Below, piece by piece: positions 1 to 9,388 of a stretch of DNA of 64,000 nt; position 1 is the first letter of the stretch, and each line of letters starts with the position of its first letter. The position numbers and the translations under genes are program-made. Origin of the DNA: [Mycobacterium] nativiensis (GTDB lineage Bacteria; Actinomycetota; Actinomycetes; Mycobacteriales; Mycobacteriaceae); NCBI RefSeq assembly GCF_020172685.1, contig NZ_CP083986.1, positions 1,592,565-1,656,564 on the forward strand, in the 5' to 3' direction. Under the pieces are notes generated by a model, which was not told where the DNA came from, searched no databases, and saw nothing but the letters and a program-made list of their open reading frames with translations.

Positions 1-18
1 ACCGGCCGAAAACTTACC
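1..18 (+). rRNA. rrl: 23S rRNA, 3' tip (partial)
   Basis: The first bases (ending GAAAACTTACC) look like the extreme 3' end of mycobacterial 23S rRNA, and a 5S gene follows at the usual distance. The window cuts off the rest, so the exact end is approximate. Confidence 0.6.
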
Positions 19-173
19 AACATTCAAGACACAAGAATGTCTCGCAACCACACCACAAAGCTTATTCAAAAGCCCACACCCCACCACCAAACACACGTGG
101 TGGCACCACGGTGGACACATAAGCCAACCCCCCCTTTAGGGGTTCGGCGTCCACCCACAAAAAATAAATAGAG
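19..173 (+). other. 23S-5S internal transcribed spacer
   Basis: No coding potential is seen. The spacer holds a long-range stem, GGTGGAC (110-116) with GTCCACC (149-155), enclosing a smaller AACCCC/GGGGTT hairpin near 125-143. This is typical of the RNase III-type processing stalks that free 23S and 5S from the rRNA precursor; that role is inferred from position. Confidence 0.55.
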
Positions 174-288
174 TTACGGCGGAAATAGCGACAGGGAAAC
201 GCCCGGTCCCATCCCGAACCCGGAAGCTAAGCCTGTCAGCGCCGATGATACTGCCCAATCGGGTGGAAAAGTAGGACACCGCCGAACA
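174..288 (+). rRNA. rrf: 5S ribosomal RNA
   Basis: The sequence starts TTACGGCGG and ends CACCGCCGAACA, so the ends pair as the 5S terminal helix. The conserved core CCCGGTCCCATCCCGAACCCG is present almost unchanged from the mycobacterial 5S I know, and the length of about 115 nt is normal. It is the last gene of the rRNA operon and is followed at once by a strong terminator hairpin. Confidence 0.95.
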
Positions 289-299
289 CAACATAAAGT

Positions 300-338
300 C
301 CTGTGCCCCCCAAGAAATTGGGGGGCACAGGCATTTCT
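300..338 (+). terminator. Terminator of the rRNA operon
   Basis: A perfect 12-bp stem (CCTGTGCCCCCC at 300-311, GGGGGGCACAGG at 320-331) with an 8-nt loop is followed by a short T-containing tail (CATTTCT). It sits 12 nt after 5S, as expected for an intrinsic rrn terminator, though the T-tract is weak as is common in mycobacteria. Confidence 0.85.
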
Positions 339-471
339 AACGCATATGCCCTTGCAGGGGTGAACGTGCGGCCGGCCCCTGCGCTGCTGTCGAGGGCCGG
401 CGCCCTTGCCCGATGCGCCGCCAGGCGATACCGTTAAGTTTCAATTAAGGAATTTAACAGGAGGTTATCGG

Positions 472-1620
472 GTGCGCGCCTTCCACTGTCTTCCCCTCGT
501 CGCCGGTGTTGCAGCCGCGGGCCTGATCGCCGGTCATCCGATGGCAGCGCCGGTCGCCGGCGCGCAGACGTGGGCGGTGTCGCTCACGGGCAACGGCACG
601 GCGTTGGGGGACGGGACCGCATTCCTCATGGGCGGGACCGGCGTTCCGCAACCGAGCGATGCCTACCTCGACGCCGCCGACACCCTATTTCTCCAGCCGC
701 ATGGATTCACCGGAGATCTGGTGTCCCTGTGGACACCCGAAAACGTCAGTTCGACATCGCGTGCGGTGGGCGAACAGATTCTCTACAACGCGATCCTGCA
801 GAAGATCGGTGAAGGCGACGTTGACGCCGACCACCCGGTGGTGGTGCTCGGCTACTCGCAGAGCGCATCGATCTCATCGGGCGTGATGACGCGGCTTGCG
901 GACGCGGACATATCCAACGACTTAGTGCGGTTTGTGCTGATCGGTTCACCTAATCCCACCGGCATCCCGGACGGTCTTTATCACACTGACGTTTACAACT
1001 TCGAATATGACATGGTCGCGTTCAAACCGACCTACTTCAACCCGCTGGCGGAACTCAACTCCATGTTGGGTTTCCTGTACGCGCATTCGGCATATCTGAC
1101 TGCGACACCCGAGCAGATCGCGTCGGCCATTGAGTTACCGTCCTCGGACCCCGACGCGCTGACCACCTTCCACATGCTCCCCTCCGAGATCTTGCCGGTA
1201 TTGGCGCCGCTGCAGTTGATCCCGATTTTCGGACTGCCGCTTTATGAGCTCTTGGAACCCGTCACCCGGATACTGGTGAATCTCGGCTACGGCAGCATCG
1301 ACCACGGCTGGCCGCCGGGCGACGTCGATGTGGCCGCGGGGTCCGGACTGTTCCCCACCGATATCGATTTCGGTGACCTGCTCACCGCATTGGGTAAAGG
1401 CGTGGTGGACGGGATCAGCAACGCCATCGCCAGCCTGCTCGACCCGGACACGTACACGATCTACGAGCTGCAGGACAACCCATCGCTGGCCGGAATTGTT
1501 GAGTACGGATACATTGCCGGCTACTTCGACTCGCCGGATCCGACGCTGCAAGAGGCGCTGGCAGGCATCGTCAATTTCTTCGAAGCCTTCACCTCCACCG
1601 AAGAATTCCCCATGCCATAA
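472..1620 (+). CDS. Secreted PE-PPE domain (serine hydrolase-like) protein
   Basis: A 382-aa protein with a cleavable signal-like N-terminus (hydrophobic VAGVAAAGLIAG followed by AAPVAGAQT) and a PE-PPE domain (alpha/beta-hydrolase fold) but no PE or PPE head. The nucleophile elbow GYSQS is visible about 40% along. Mycobacterial proteins of this family act on acyl esters in the cell envelope; the substrate here is unknown. I chose GTG 472 over the in-frame ATG at 406 because an AGGAGGT site (459-465) lies 6 nt before it and because it puts the signal peptide at the N-terminus. It lies directly after the rRNA operon, where M. tuberculosis has ogt, and converges with ogt. Confidence 0.8.
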   Translation: MRAFHCLPLVAGVAAAGLIAGHPMAAPVAGAQTWAVSLTGNGTALGDGTAFLMGGTGVPQPSDAYLDAADTLFLQPHGFTGDLVSLWTPENVSSTSRAVGEQILYNAILQKIGEGDVDADHPVVVLGYSQSASISSGVMTRLADADISNDLVRFVLIGSPNPTGIPDGLYHTDVYNFEYDMVAFKPTYFNPLAELNSMLGFLYAHSAYLTATPEQIASAIELPSSDPDALTTFHMLPSEILPVLAPLQLIPIFGLPLYELLEPVTRILVNLGYGSIDHGWPPGDVDVAAGSGLFPTDIDFGDLLTALGKGVVDGISNAIASLLDPDTYTIYELQDNPSLAGIVEYGYIAGYFDSPDPTLQEALAGIVNFFEAFTSTEEFPMP

Positions 1621-1643
1621 GCAGAGGTTCGGCGGCGGCGCCG

Positions 1644-2135
1644 TCAGTCGAACAGCGTCGCGCAGCTGTGCTGCCGCTCCAAGTCGAGCAGCGCGCGTTT
1701 GCGGTCGATGCCACCGCCGTAGCCGGTCAGGCTGCCGTTGCTGCCGATGACGCGGTGGCACGGGACAATGATCGAAATCGGGTTGCGACCGTTGGCCAGG
1801 CCGACGGCACGTGACGCCTTCGGTGACCCGATCTGGTCGGCCAGCTCGCCGTAGGAGCGGGTCTGGCCGTACGGGATCGTCAGCAGGGCGGTCCACACCC
1901 GTCGCTGGAAGTCGGTGCCGGCCATTTCGTAGGCCAAGTCGAATTCGGTGAGGCCCCCGGCGAAATACGCCCCGAGTTGCTCGACCACATCGGGGAAGGC
2001 GGTGTCGTCGCGGTGCCACCCGGTGTGGTCGGGTGCGTGGGAGTGGTTGAGCATCAGCAGATGGCTGAGCTTGCCGTCCTCGCCGGCCAGGGTGAGCGGG
2101 CCGATCGGGCTGTCGACGGTGCGCTGAATGGTCAT
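1644..2135 (-). CDS. ogt: Methylated-DNA--protein-cysteine methyltransferase
   Basis: A 163-aa suicide repair protein that takes alkyl groups from O6-methylguanine onto its own cysteine. The acceptor motif IIVPCHRVIG and the preceding helix-turn-helix (SYGELADQIG, ASRAVGLANG) are intact. The length matches M. tuberculosis Ogt (Rv1316c). Its ATG overlaps the TGA of the upstream alkA gene (ATGA at 2132-2135), so the two repair genes form a translationally coupled operon. In-frame sequence upstream of this ATG is inside alkA and is not part of the protein. Confidence 0.95.
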   Translation of the reverse strand: MTIQRTVDSPIGPLTLAGEDGKLSHLLMLNHSHAPDHTGWHRDDTAFPDVVEQLGAYFAGGLTEFDLAYEMAGTDFQRRVWTALLTIPYGQTRSYGELADQIGSPKASRAVGLANGRNPISIIVPCHRVIGSNGSLTGYGGGIDRKRALLDLERQHSCATLFD

Positions 2136-3637
2136 GCGATCTCCTTGGAAGTCGGGGGCCAGTCGTTCACGGCGTGATCGAGTGCGGTCCACAGATGCTG
2201 GGTGGCGTAGGACCGCCACGGACGCCAGCGGGCGCTGTGCTCGGTCAGCGACCGGGGGTTGTCGGGGAGACCCAGGCGGCGGGCGGCGACCTGAACCCCC
2301 AGGTCGGTTACCGGGAATGCGTCGGGGTCGCCCAGACCTCGCATGGCAATGACCTCCGCAGTCCATGGCCCTATCCCCGGAATCGTCAGCAGATCGTGGC
2401 GGGCTTGTTCCCAATCGCAGCCCGCCCCCAAACCGACGGTGCCATCCGCCAGCGCGGCGACCAGGCCGAGTAACGTCCGCCGGCGGGTTCGCGGGAGGGC
2501 GAGCTGGTCGGGATCGATGTCGGCGAGGCGCTCCACCGACGGGAAGACATGGGTCAGCCCGCCTGCTGCATCACTGATCTGCTCGCCGAGGGCAAGCAGC
2601 AGTCGGTGGGTGTGGGTTCGGGCCGCCTTGATCGATACCTGCTGGCTGAGAACCACGCGCACGGCGAGTTCGTCCTCGTCGACCGTCCGCGGGATCCGCT
2701 GTCCCGGCGCTTTGACCACGATAGGAGCCAATTCGGGGTCGTCGGTGAGGGTTTCGATGACCGCCTCGGGATCGGCGTCGAGGTCCAACAGCCGCCGGCA
2801 CCGGGCGATCGCCGTTGTGAGATCTCGGAAGTCGTCGAGCATCAACAGGCACCGGACGTGATCGGGAGCGGGACTCAGGCTGGCGATACCGCTGCCGTGC
2901 GGCAGCCGCAGGGTGCGCCGGTACCAGCCGTCGCGCACCTCCTCGCAGCCGGGGACCGCGCATGCTGCCAGATGCCCGAATACGCCCTCGAAGGCGAACG
3001 GGGTGCGTACCGGCAGGCGCAGCGACACGGTCCCCGGGCCGTGGGTGCCCCGGTCGTGTCTGATCTCCGAGCGCACGGCCGCCTGATGTCGCAATGCGGT
3101 CGGGGTGGTCGCGCACACCGCCCGCACGGTGTCGTTGAACTGCCGGATGCTGGCGAACCCGGCTGCGAACGCGACGTCGGCCATCGGCAGATCCGTCGTC
3201 TCGATCAGGATCCGGGCCGTCTGCGCTCGCTGCGCCCGGGCCAGTGCCAGCGGGCCAGCACCCACCTCGACCTGCAGTAACCGCTGCAATTGGCGGGCCG
3301 AATACCCGAGGTGGCCGGCGAGCCCGGCCACCCCCTCCCGATCGACCGTGCCGTCGGCGATGAGCCGCATCGCTCGGCCCACGACGTCGCTGCGGATGTT
3401 CCATTCGGGGGAGCCCGGAGCGGCGTCCGGACGGCACCGCTTGCAGGCTCGGAAGCCGGCTTTCTGAGCGGCCGCGGCGGTGGGGTAGAACCGCACATTC
3501 CGCGCCAACGGCGGACGCACCGGGCAGCTGGGCCGGCAGTAGATTCCGGTGGTCAGCACCGCAGTGATGAACCAGCCGTCGAAGCGGGCGTCGCTGGACT
3601 TCACGGCACGGTAGCAGCGGTCGAAGTCGTCGTGCAC
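2132..3637 (-). CDS. alkA: AdaA-AlkA fusion: alkylation sensor and DNA-3-methyladenine glycosylase II
   Basis: A 501-aa fusion like M. tuberculosis Rv1317c. Residues 1-75 form the Ada zinc domain with Cys34, Cys38, Cys65 and Cys68, which in Ada accepts methyl groups from phosphotriesters. An AraC-type DNA-binding region follows (about 85-180). The C-terminal half is an AlkA glycosylase with the helix-hairpin-helix LTIPGIGPWTAE and the FPVTDLG segment carrying the catalytic Asp. It should both activate the adaptive response and excise alkylated bases. GTG 3637 (VHDDFDRCYRAV) is chosen because it matches the start of the homologue; longer in-frame starts run into the divergent glutaminase gene. 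Confidence 0.93.
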   Translation of the reverse strand: MHDDFDRCYRAVKSSDARFDGWFITAVLTTGIYCRPSCPVRPPLARNVRFYPTAAAAQKAGFRACKRCRPDAAPGSPEWNIRSDVVGRAMRLIADGTVDREGVAGLAGHLGYSARQLQRLLQVEVGAGPLALARAQRAQTARILIETTDLPMADVAFAAGFASIRQFNDTVRAVCATTPTALRHQAAVRSEIRHDRGTHGPGTVSLRLPVRTPFAFEGVFGHLAACAVPGCEEVRDGWYRRTLRLPHGSGIASLSPAPDHVRCLLMLDDFRDLTTAIARCRRLLDLDADPEAVIETLTDDPELAPIVVKAPGQRIPRTVDEDELAVRVVLSQQVSIKAARTHTHRLLLALGEQISDAAGGLTHVFPSVERLADIDPDQLALPRTRRRTLLGLVAALADGTVGLGAGCDWEQARHDLLTIPGIGPWTAEVIAMRGLGDPDAFPVTDLGVQVAARRLGLPDNPRSLTEHSARWRPWRSYATQHLWTALDHAVNDWPPTSKEIA

Positions 3638-3730
3638 GTTGTAACGATTGCACGTGACGGCCCACGGCACTAGCGGAAAAGCGACACGATAGTGCCCGGT
3701 CAACTTCGGCGGCCGGGCTACCATCTGGGC

Positions 3731-5005
3731 GTGGCCGCACTGGTACAGCGATACCTCGATGGAATCCTGGCCGAGCACGCCCCGGTCACCGACGGCGACT
3801 TGGCCAGCTACATTCCGGAGCTCTCACGGGTCGACCCGGCGGGATTCGGCCTCTCGCTTTCGTCCTCGGACGGCTATGTCTACGAATCCGGCGATGCCGG
3901 GGTGCAATTCACCATGCAGTCGATCTCCAAGCCGTTCACCTATGCCTTGGCGTTGGATCAGCTGGGCCTGGCCGATGTCGATGCGCGGATCGGTGTGGAA
4001 CCCTCGGGAGAGGGATTCAACAAGATCAGTGTCGATCAGGTCACCAACGTCCCGAAGAATCCGATGATCAACGCCGGTGCGATCGTGGCGTGTTCGCTGA
4101 TTCCCGGCAAGACCGTCGACGACCGCTTCGAGCTGGTCCGGGAGTTCTACAGCGCGTGTGCGGGCTCCCGCCTCGATTTCGACGAAGACGTCTATCGGTC
4201 CGAACGGGCCAGCGGTAGCCGCAACCGCGGAATCGCCTACCTGCTGGACAGTTTCGGCGCACTCGGCTCTGATCCTGACGACGCTCTCGACGTCTACACC
4301 CGGCAGTGCTCACTGAAGGTCACCAGCACCGATCTGGCCCGGATGGCGGCGACGCTTGCCCGTGGTGGGCTCAATCCGCTGAGCGGCCGGCAGGTGACCG
4401 ACGCGATGGTGGTGCGGCGCACGTTGTCGGTCATGGTGACCTGCGGCATGTACGACGCCGCCGGCGAGTGGGTCAGTTCGGTCGGCATGCCGGCCAAAAG
4501 TGGTGTGGGCGGTGGCATCATTGCGGTGCTTCCCGGCCAGCTCGGGATCGGTGTCTACTCGCCCCGGATCGATGTCAAGGGCAACAGCGTTCGTGGAATG
4601 CTGGTATGCCGCAGCCTTTCCCAACAACTCGGACTGCACTTCTTGACGGTGAGCAGCGACGCCCACGCGGCCATTCGCGGGGTGTACAACCCGCGCTTCG
4701 GCGTGCGCGTCTATGAGGTACACGGTGACCTGCTCTTCGCCGGTGCCGAACAGGTGACCCGCACCGTCACCCGGGACTGCGCCGAGCTCGACACCGCGAT
4801 CCTCGATGTGTCGCGTCTGCACGCGATCAGTGAGCCGGCTCGTGCGTTGCTCGCCGGATTGGCTGACGGTCTGCAGTCGCTGGGCAAGCGCAGCCTGCTC
4901 GTCGACCCCGGCGGCGCGGTCATCTCCGACCCCTCGGCGTACGAGGGTTTGGTGTTCCCGACGGTCGAGGAAGCCCTAGCCGCGACGCAGGCCTGGACCG
5001 GTTAG
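3731..5005 (+). CDS. glsA: Glutaminase A with C-terminal STAS domain
   Basis: A 424-aa protein. Residues 1-300 are a serine-dependent glutaminase (glutamine to glutamate plus ammonia) with the Ser64-x-x-Lys67 pair in QSISKPF, NPMINAGAI, and the C-terminal core SVGMPAKSGVGGG. The last 110 residues look like a STAS domain (VYEVHGDLLFAGAEQ, ILDVSRLHAI), a fold that usually binds nucleotides or partner proteins. The start is the GTG at 3731, giving the short N-terminus usual in the family; a start at 3692 adds no recognisable sequence. It is divergent from alkA across about 93 bp. I know of no counterpart at this locus in M. tuberculosis. Confidence 0.9.
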   Translation: MAALVQRYLDGILAEHAPVTDGDLASYIPELSRVDPAGFGLSLSSSDGYVYESGDAGVQFTMQSISKPFTYALALDQLGLADVDARIGVEPSGEGFNKISVDQVTNVPKNPMINAGAIVACSLIPGKTVDDRFELVREFYSACAGSRLDFDEDVYRSERASGSRNRGIAYLLDSFGALGSDPDDALDVYTRQCSLKVTSTDLARMAATLARGGLNPLSGRQVTDAMVVRRTLSVMVTCGMYDAAGEWVSSVGMPAKSGVGGGIIAVLPGQLGIGVYSPRIDVKGNSVRGMLVCRSLSQQLGLHFLTVSSDAHAAIRGVYNPRFGVRVYEVHGDLLFAGAEQVTRTVTRDCAELDTAILDVSRLHAISEPARALLAGLADGLQSLGKRSLLVDPGGAVISDPSAYEGLVFPTVEEALAATQAWTG

Positions 5006-5011
5006 CCGCGG

Positions 5012-6616
5012 CTACAGCGGGCCGGCCAGCACCGTGGGTTGGTCGTAGCCGCGCAGGGTCACCGAATCGCCCAGGACCCAATGGGCTTGCTCATGCAGCC
5101 CTGCGGCGCGCACGGTCTGCGCCGTGGTCAGCAGCGGCAGCGGCTGCGCTTTGGCCAGCTCGCACAATCGGGCGGCCTCGTTGACCGGTTCGCCGATCAC
5201 GGTGTACTCGAAGCGCTCCTTGGCGCCGACGTTTCCGGCGACGACCTGTCCTGCTGCCACACCGATACCCGCCCGGATCTCCGGTACCTCGTTGGCCAGG
5301 CGGTAGAGAATTCCCCGCGCCGCGGCCAACGCTTCGTCTTCGGGCTGGTCGAGGTGGTTCGGGGCGCCGAAGATCGCCAGGGTGGCATCCCCCTCGAACT
5401 TGTTGATCAGCCCCTGATGGCGGTCGACTTCGTCGACGACGACCGCGAAAAACCGGTTCAGCAAGGTGACGACTTCGGTCGCCGGTTTGGTGGTCACGAT
5501 CTGCGTCGAACCGACAATGTCGACGAAAACCACTGCAACATGGCGCTCTTCGCCACCGAGTTGTATCTGATCGCGCTCCGCGGCGGCGGCCACCTCGCGC
5601 CCGACGTGGCGGCCGAACAGGTCGCGCACCCGTTCGCGCTCCCGCAACCCGTGCACCATGGCGTTGAAACCGCTCTGCAGCTCACCGAGTTCGGTTCCGT
5701 CGAACACCACCAGGTCACCTTGAAGATTGCCCTGTTCGACCCGTCTCAGAGCTGCGCGCACCACTCGCACCGGAGTCGCGGTGAGCCAGGACAGGATCAA
5801 CATCAGCAGGAAACCGAAAATCAGCGTCGTCACCGATGCGATCAACACGGCAACCCCGAACTGGGTCAAGGTGAGGTTCTCCAACAACACCGCAAACAAC
5901 GCGGTCAGCCCGATACCCAGTATCGGAACGCCCGAGGTCAGCAGCCAGACCAACATGGTCCGGCCCATGATGCCCGACAGGATTCGCCGCGGCGGTGGGC
6001 CGGCGGCCAGGGCCTGTGCGGCCACCGGCCGCAACGCGAATTCGGTGAAAAGAAAGCAGGCGGTGGCCACCAGGATGCCGCAGATGCTCATGGTGAACCC
6101 GATGATCGGGATGAAGATCTTGTCGGCCAACCCGTAGAGCACGGTGAACAACACCGTCGCAACGCCCCACAGGGCCAGCACGACCTGCGCAACCCGCCAC
6201 GGGGTGAGGAACGCGTTGCGTTCATCGTCGCGCGTCGGCGGCTGCTCCTCGATGGCCCAACTCAGTTTTCTGATGGTGCGCCGGGTGATTCCGTAGGTGC
6301 CGCCGATCACTGCGATCACCACGTAGGCCGGAACCACCCCGAAGGTCAGCCACGGCGGAGCGTCGGTGAGCACACTGGGCACCGGAAAGGCCACCGTCAC
6401 CAGCAGGATGTCCACGGCGACACCGGTCAGATTCGTTCCCACCATGACGACGGTCAAGATGAACTGGATTCGGATCCGGCGCAGGTACTGGCTTTCCGAG
6501 ACCCGGCCCAGCAGCCAGGAGCCGTATTCGGGTGTCTCGGGTAGCCTGCCGCTCTGGCGGGTCAGCAGCTCCAGGATTCGGCCCAGGCGTTGTGCGATCG
6601 TCTTTGGCGGCTTCAT
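5012..6616 (-). CDS. Membrane adenylate cyclase, class III, with HAMP linker
   Basis: A 534-aa integral membrane cyclase that makes cAMP from ATP. About six hydrophobic segments fill residues 50-300 and are followed by a HAMP segment (TATPVRVVRAAL ... LVVFDGTELGEL). A class III catalytic domain (about 355-530) has the metal-binding VFVDIVGST and NKFEGDATLAIFG and the late GEPVNEAARL. It belongs to the Rv1318c/Rv1319c/Rv1320c family. M. tuberculosis has three tandem copies here; this genome has one. ATG 6616 is 46 bp from the divergent nucS start. It converges with the glutaminase with a 6-bp gap. Confidence 0.92.
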   Translation of the reverse strand: MKPPKTIAQRLGRILELLTRQSGRLPETPEYGSWLLGRVSESQYLRRIRIQFILTVVMVGTNLTGVAVDILLVTVAFPVPSVLTDAPPWLTFGVVPAYVVIAVIGGTYGITRRTIRKLSWAIEEQPPTRDDERNAFLTPWRVAQVVLALWGVATVLFTVLYGLADKIFIPIIGFTMSICGILVATACFLFTEFALRPVAAQALAAGPPPRRILSGIMGRTMLVWLLTSGVPILGIGLTALFAVLLENLTLTQFGVAVLIASVTTLIFGFLLMLILSWLTATPVRVVRAALRRVEQGNLQGDLVVFDGTELGELQSGFNAMVHGLRERERVRDLFGRHVGREVAAAAERDQIQLGGEERHVAVVFVDIVGSTQIVTTKPATEVVTLLNRFFAVVVDEVDRHQGLINKFEGDATLAIFGAPNHLDQPEDEALAAARGILYRLANEVPEIRAGIGVAAGQVVAGNVGAKERFEYTVIGEPVNEAARLCELAKAQPLPLLTTAQTVRAAGLHEQAHWVLGDSVTLRGYDQPTVLAGPL

Positions 6617-6662
6617 CGTGGCGTCAGGATAATTGCTCGGCGCTGGCCCTAAGGTGGATCGG

Positions 6663-7334
6663 ATGCGACTCGTGATCGCCCAATGCACCGTCGACTATGT
6701 CGGCCGGCTCACCGCGCACCTGCCGTCCGCCCGGCGCCTGCTGCTTCTCAAGGCGGACGGTTCGGTCAGCGTGCACGCCGATGACCGTGCCTATAAGCCG
6801 CTGAACTGGATGAGTCCGCCGTGCCGACTTACCGAAGAGACCGGCGGTGAGTTGCCGGTGTGGGTGGTGGCGAACAAGACCGGTGACCAGCTGCGGATCA
6901 CCATCGAGGAGGTCGAGCACGACTCCAGTCACGAGCTGGGTGTCGACCCCGGGCTGGTGAAAGACGGCGTGGAAGCACAACTGCAGGCGCTGCTCGCCGA
7001 GCACGTCGAACTGCTCGGCGAGGGTTACTCGTTGGTGCGCCGCGAGTACATGACCGCGATCGGTCCGGTTGACCTGCTGTGTCGCGACGAACAGGGACGA
7101 GCGGTCGCGGTGGAGATCAAGCGGCGCGGCGAGATCGACGGTGTGGAACAGCTCACGCGATACCTCGAACTGCTCAACCGCGACAGCCTGCTTGCGCCGG
7201 TGAGCGGGGTGTTCGCCGCCCAGCAGATCAAACCGCAAGCCCGCACACTGGCGACGGATCGCGGTATCCGGTGCCTGACACTGGATTACGACGCAATGCG
7301 CGGCATGGACAGCGACGAGTACCGGTTGTTCTGA
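6663..7334 (+). CDS. nucS: Mismatch-specific endonuclease NucS/EndoMS
   Basis: A 223-aa protein, equivalent to Rv1321. NucS provides non-canonical mismatch repair in actinobacteria, which lack MutS/MutL, by cutting both strands at mismatches. The RecB-like nuclease core is visible: [10 protein letters not shown] then [15 protein letters not shown], with the metal-binding Asp/Glu/Lys set. The protein ends DEYRLF, fitting the C-terminal clamp-binding tail reported for the family. ATG 6663 matches the [12 protein letters not shown] start of homologues. Confidence 0.95.
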   Translation: MRLVIAQCTVDYVGRLTAHLPSARRLLLLKADGSVSVHADDRAYKPLNWMSPPCRLTEETGGELPVWVVANKTGDQLRITIEEVEHDSSHELGVDPGLVKDGVEAQLQALLAEHVELLGEGYSLVRREYMTAIGPVDLLCRDEQGRAVAVEIKRRGEIDGVEQLTRYLELLNRDSLLAPVSGVFAAQQIKPQARTLATDRGIRCLTLDYDAMRGMDSDEYRLF

Positions 7335-7379
7335 TGCGTCGGTGGAATAGCGGGCAACACTCGCGTGTTGGAGCCGACC

Positions 7380-8474
7380 ATGGCACTGAATGACCTTTTC
7401 CAGCCGTTGACGGTGCGCTCGCTGACCGTGCCGAACCGATTCGCGATGGCGCCGATGACCCGGCAGGCGTCGCCCGAGGGAATCCCGGGTGCCGATGTCG
7501 CCGAGTACTACCGCCGGCGTGCCGCCGGCGGTGTCGGGCTCATCATCACCGAAGGCATCCGGCTTCCTGACCCCGCCGCCGGATACCCGGCCAGCGTGCC
7601 GACGATCGCGGGCGACGAGGTGCTCGCCGGGTGGACCCGGGTCGTCGACGGTGTTCACTCCGAGGGCGCGACGATCGCGGCACAGCTGTGGCACCAGGGG
7701 ATTGAGCGTCGCGACGACGACGGAGTGCAACCCGTCGGCCCATCGGGCATCGACGGGCGCGGCGAGCCCAGGGGCCGGGCGCTGGAGCTCGATGAGCTCC
7801 ACGCACTCGCGGAGCAGTATGCGCGCAGCGCCGCCACCGCGCGTGACCTGGGATTCGACACCGTAGAGATTCACGGCGCCCACGGTTACCTACTGGACGA
7901 GTTCTTCTGGGAGCGCACCAATCGGCGCACCGACGGCTACGGCGGCACGTTGGCCGAGCGGACGCGCTTCCCGGCCGAAGTGGTCGCCGCGGTGCGTGGT
8001 GCCGTCGGCCCGGACTACCCGATCATCTTCCGTTTCTCGCAATGGAAGGGCGTCGACTACTCGGCATCGATCGCGCAGGACCCAACCCAGTTGGCCGAAC
8101 TGTTGACACCGCTGGTCGAGGCCGGCGTCGACGTGCTGCATCCCTCGACACGCAGGCATTACGTGCCTGCCTTCGAGGACCACGACCCCGAATTGAGTCT
8201 GGCCGGATGGACCAAGAAGGTCACCGGATTACCGGTCATCGCGGTTGGATCGGTCGGGTTGGAGACGCAGTTCCGCAGCGAGAAGCGGGGCCAGGTGATT
8301 GCCCCCGCACCGGTCGACCGACTGGTCGAGCAGTTCGACGCCGGGGAGTTCGACGTGGTGGCCATCGGGCGTGCGCTGCTCGCCGATTCGACATGGGTGA
8401 ATCGCCTGCGCCACGACGAGCTGGACGGGTTCAGCGGCTACGACGCGGCGGCCGCACTGGCCAAACTCGCGTGA
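7380..8474 (+). CDS. NADH:flavin oxidoreductase, Old Yellow Enzyme family
   Basis: A 364-aa TIM-barrel flavoprotein. The N-terminus (LTVRSLTVPNRFAMAPMTR) and the EIHGAHGYLLDEF and RTDGYGG segments are the FMN/substrate-binding signatures of OYE-like ene-reductases, which reduce activated C=C bonds with NAD(P)H. The late VIAVGSVG and FDVVAIGRALLAD bind the FMN phosphate. It lies 45 bp after nucS on the same strand but is not at this place in M. tuberculosis, so it is probably an insertion. The physiological substrate is unknown. Confidence 0.9.
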   Translation: MALNDLFQPLTVRSLTVPNRFAMAPMTRQASPEGIPGADVAEYYRRRAAGGVGLIITEGIRLPDPAAGYPASVPTIAGDEVLAGWTRVVDGVHSEGATIAAQLWHQGIERRDDDGVQPVGPSGIDGRGEPRGRALELDELHALAEQYARSAATARDLGFDTVEIHGAHGYLLDEFFWERTNRRTDGYGGTLAERTRFPAEVVAAVRGAVGPDYPIIFRFSQWKGVDYSASIAQDPTQLAELLTPLVEAGVDVLHPSTRRHYVPAFEDHDPELSLAGWTKKVTGLPVIAVGSVGLETQFRSEKRGQVIAPAPVDRLVEQFDAGEFDVVAIGRALLADSTWVNRLRHDELDGFSGYDAAAALAKLA

Positions 8475-8499
8475 TTTTTGGGTCACTAGGCTGATCGGC

Positions 8500-8796
8500 A
8501 TGGCCCGTCGCCGCAGTCCGTCGCGTCGGCAACAGCCGCTACGGCCGCTGCCGCTGCAACAACGCGTGGAGACCGGCCCCGACGGCTACGAATACGTGGT
8601 CCTGCCGATCGCGGGGTCGCGGGCGGTCAAGGTCTATCGGTGCCCGGGCTGTGACCACGAAATTCGTTGTGGCATAGCACATGTGGTGGTGTGGTCAGCC
8701 GATTTCGGGGAGGCGGCCGGCGACGATCGGCGCCACTGGCACACGCCGTGTTGGACTAATCGCGCAACCCGGAGCCCGACCCGGAAGTGGTCTTGA
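8500..8796 (+). CDS. Small zinc-ribbon-like conserved protein (Rv1322-like)
   Basis: A 98-aa basic protein that keeps the position of Rv1322, between nucS and the methylmalonyl-CoA epimerase gene. The N-terminus is Arg/Gln/Pro-rich. The centre carries [14 protein letters not shown] and a later HWHTPCW, so Cys/His residues that could hold one zinc ion are conserved. I do not recognise a function. ATG 8500 follows the OYE gene by 25 bp. Confidence 0.82.
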   Translation: MARRRSPSRRQQPLRPLPLQQRVETGPDGYEYVVLPIAGSRAVKVYRCPGCDHEIRCGIAHVVVWSADFGEAAGDDRRHWHTPCWTNRATRSPTRKWS

Positions 8797-8806
8797 CCGC
8801 AGGCGT

Positions 8807-9307
8807 TCAGTGCGCCCCGGCGGCCTCGTTGTTCGAGGCCGGCTCGACCAGTTCCACCAGCACGCCGCCGGCGTCCTTGGGGTGGATGAAGTTGATCCGC
8901 GAGTTCGAAGTGCCGCGCCGGGGCACGTCGTAGAGCAGTCGCACGCCCTGCTCGCGCAGCCGTTCGGAGAGCGCCTCGATGTCACTGGTCCGGTAGGCGA
9001 GCTGCTGCAGGCCGGGGCCGCGCTTGTCCAGAAACTTCGCGATGGTCGACGACTCGTCGATCGGCGCCATCAGCTGAATCTGGGCACTGCCGACGGGGGC
9101 GCCGCGCACGGCCAGCATCGCTTCCACGATGCCCTGCTCCTCGTTGACCTCTTCGTGCAGCACGATCATGCCGAGCCGGTCGTGATACCACTTCTTGGCC
9201 GCTTCCAGGTCCGGCACCGCGATGCCGACGTGGTCGATCGCCGTCACCAAGGCCGAGGCCAGGGCGGTGCGTGCCTCAAAAGGGTCAGCGACGGATTCGG
9301 TCGTCAT
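8807..9307 (-). CDS. mce: Methylmalonyl-CoA epimerase
   Basis: A 166-aa vicinal-oxygen-chelate protein that interconverts (S)- and (R)-methylmalonyl-CoA in propionate metabolism, which in mycobacteria also feeds methyl-branched lipids. The first metal His is in [15 protein letters not shown], and the second half has [28 protein letters not shown] with the expected His and Glu ligands. It is the counterpart of Rv1322A and is divergent from fadA4, leaving an 81-bp shared promoter region. Confidence 0.92.
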   Translation of the reverse strand: MTTESVADPFEARTALASALVTAIDHVGIAVPDLEAAKKWYHDRLGMIVLHEEVNEEQGIVEAMLAVRGAPVGSAQIQLMAPIDESSTIAKFLDKRGPGLQQLAYRTSDIEALSERLREQGVRLLYDVPRRGTSNSRINFIHPKDAGGVLVELVEPASNNEAAGAH

Positions 9308-9388
9308 AACGTAACGGTAACCTGGGCGGAAACATCGCGTTGCGCCGACCGGAAAGATCGGCTCTTCAGACCCGCCCGGGAGGTAGTC

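Noticed and set aside
5039..6544. 501-codon frame antisense to the adenylate cyclase gene
   Set aside because: The predicted protein is a low-information Gln/Arg/His-rich sequence with no motif; it is the mirror of a well-supported cyclase.
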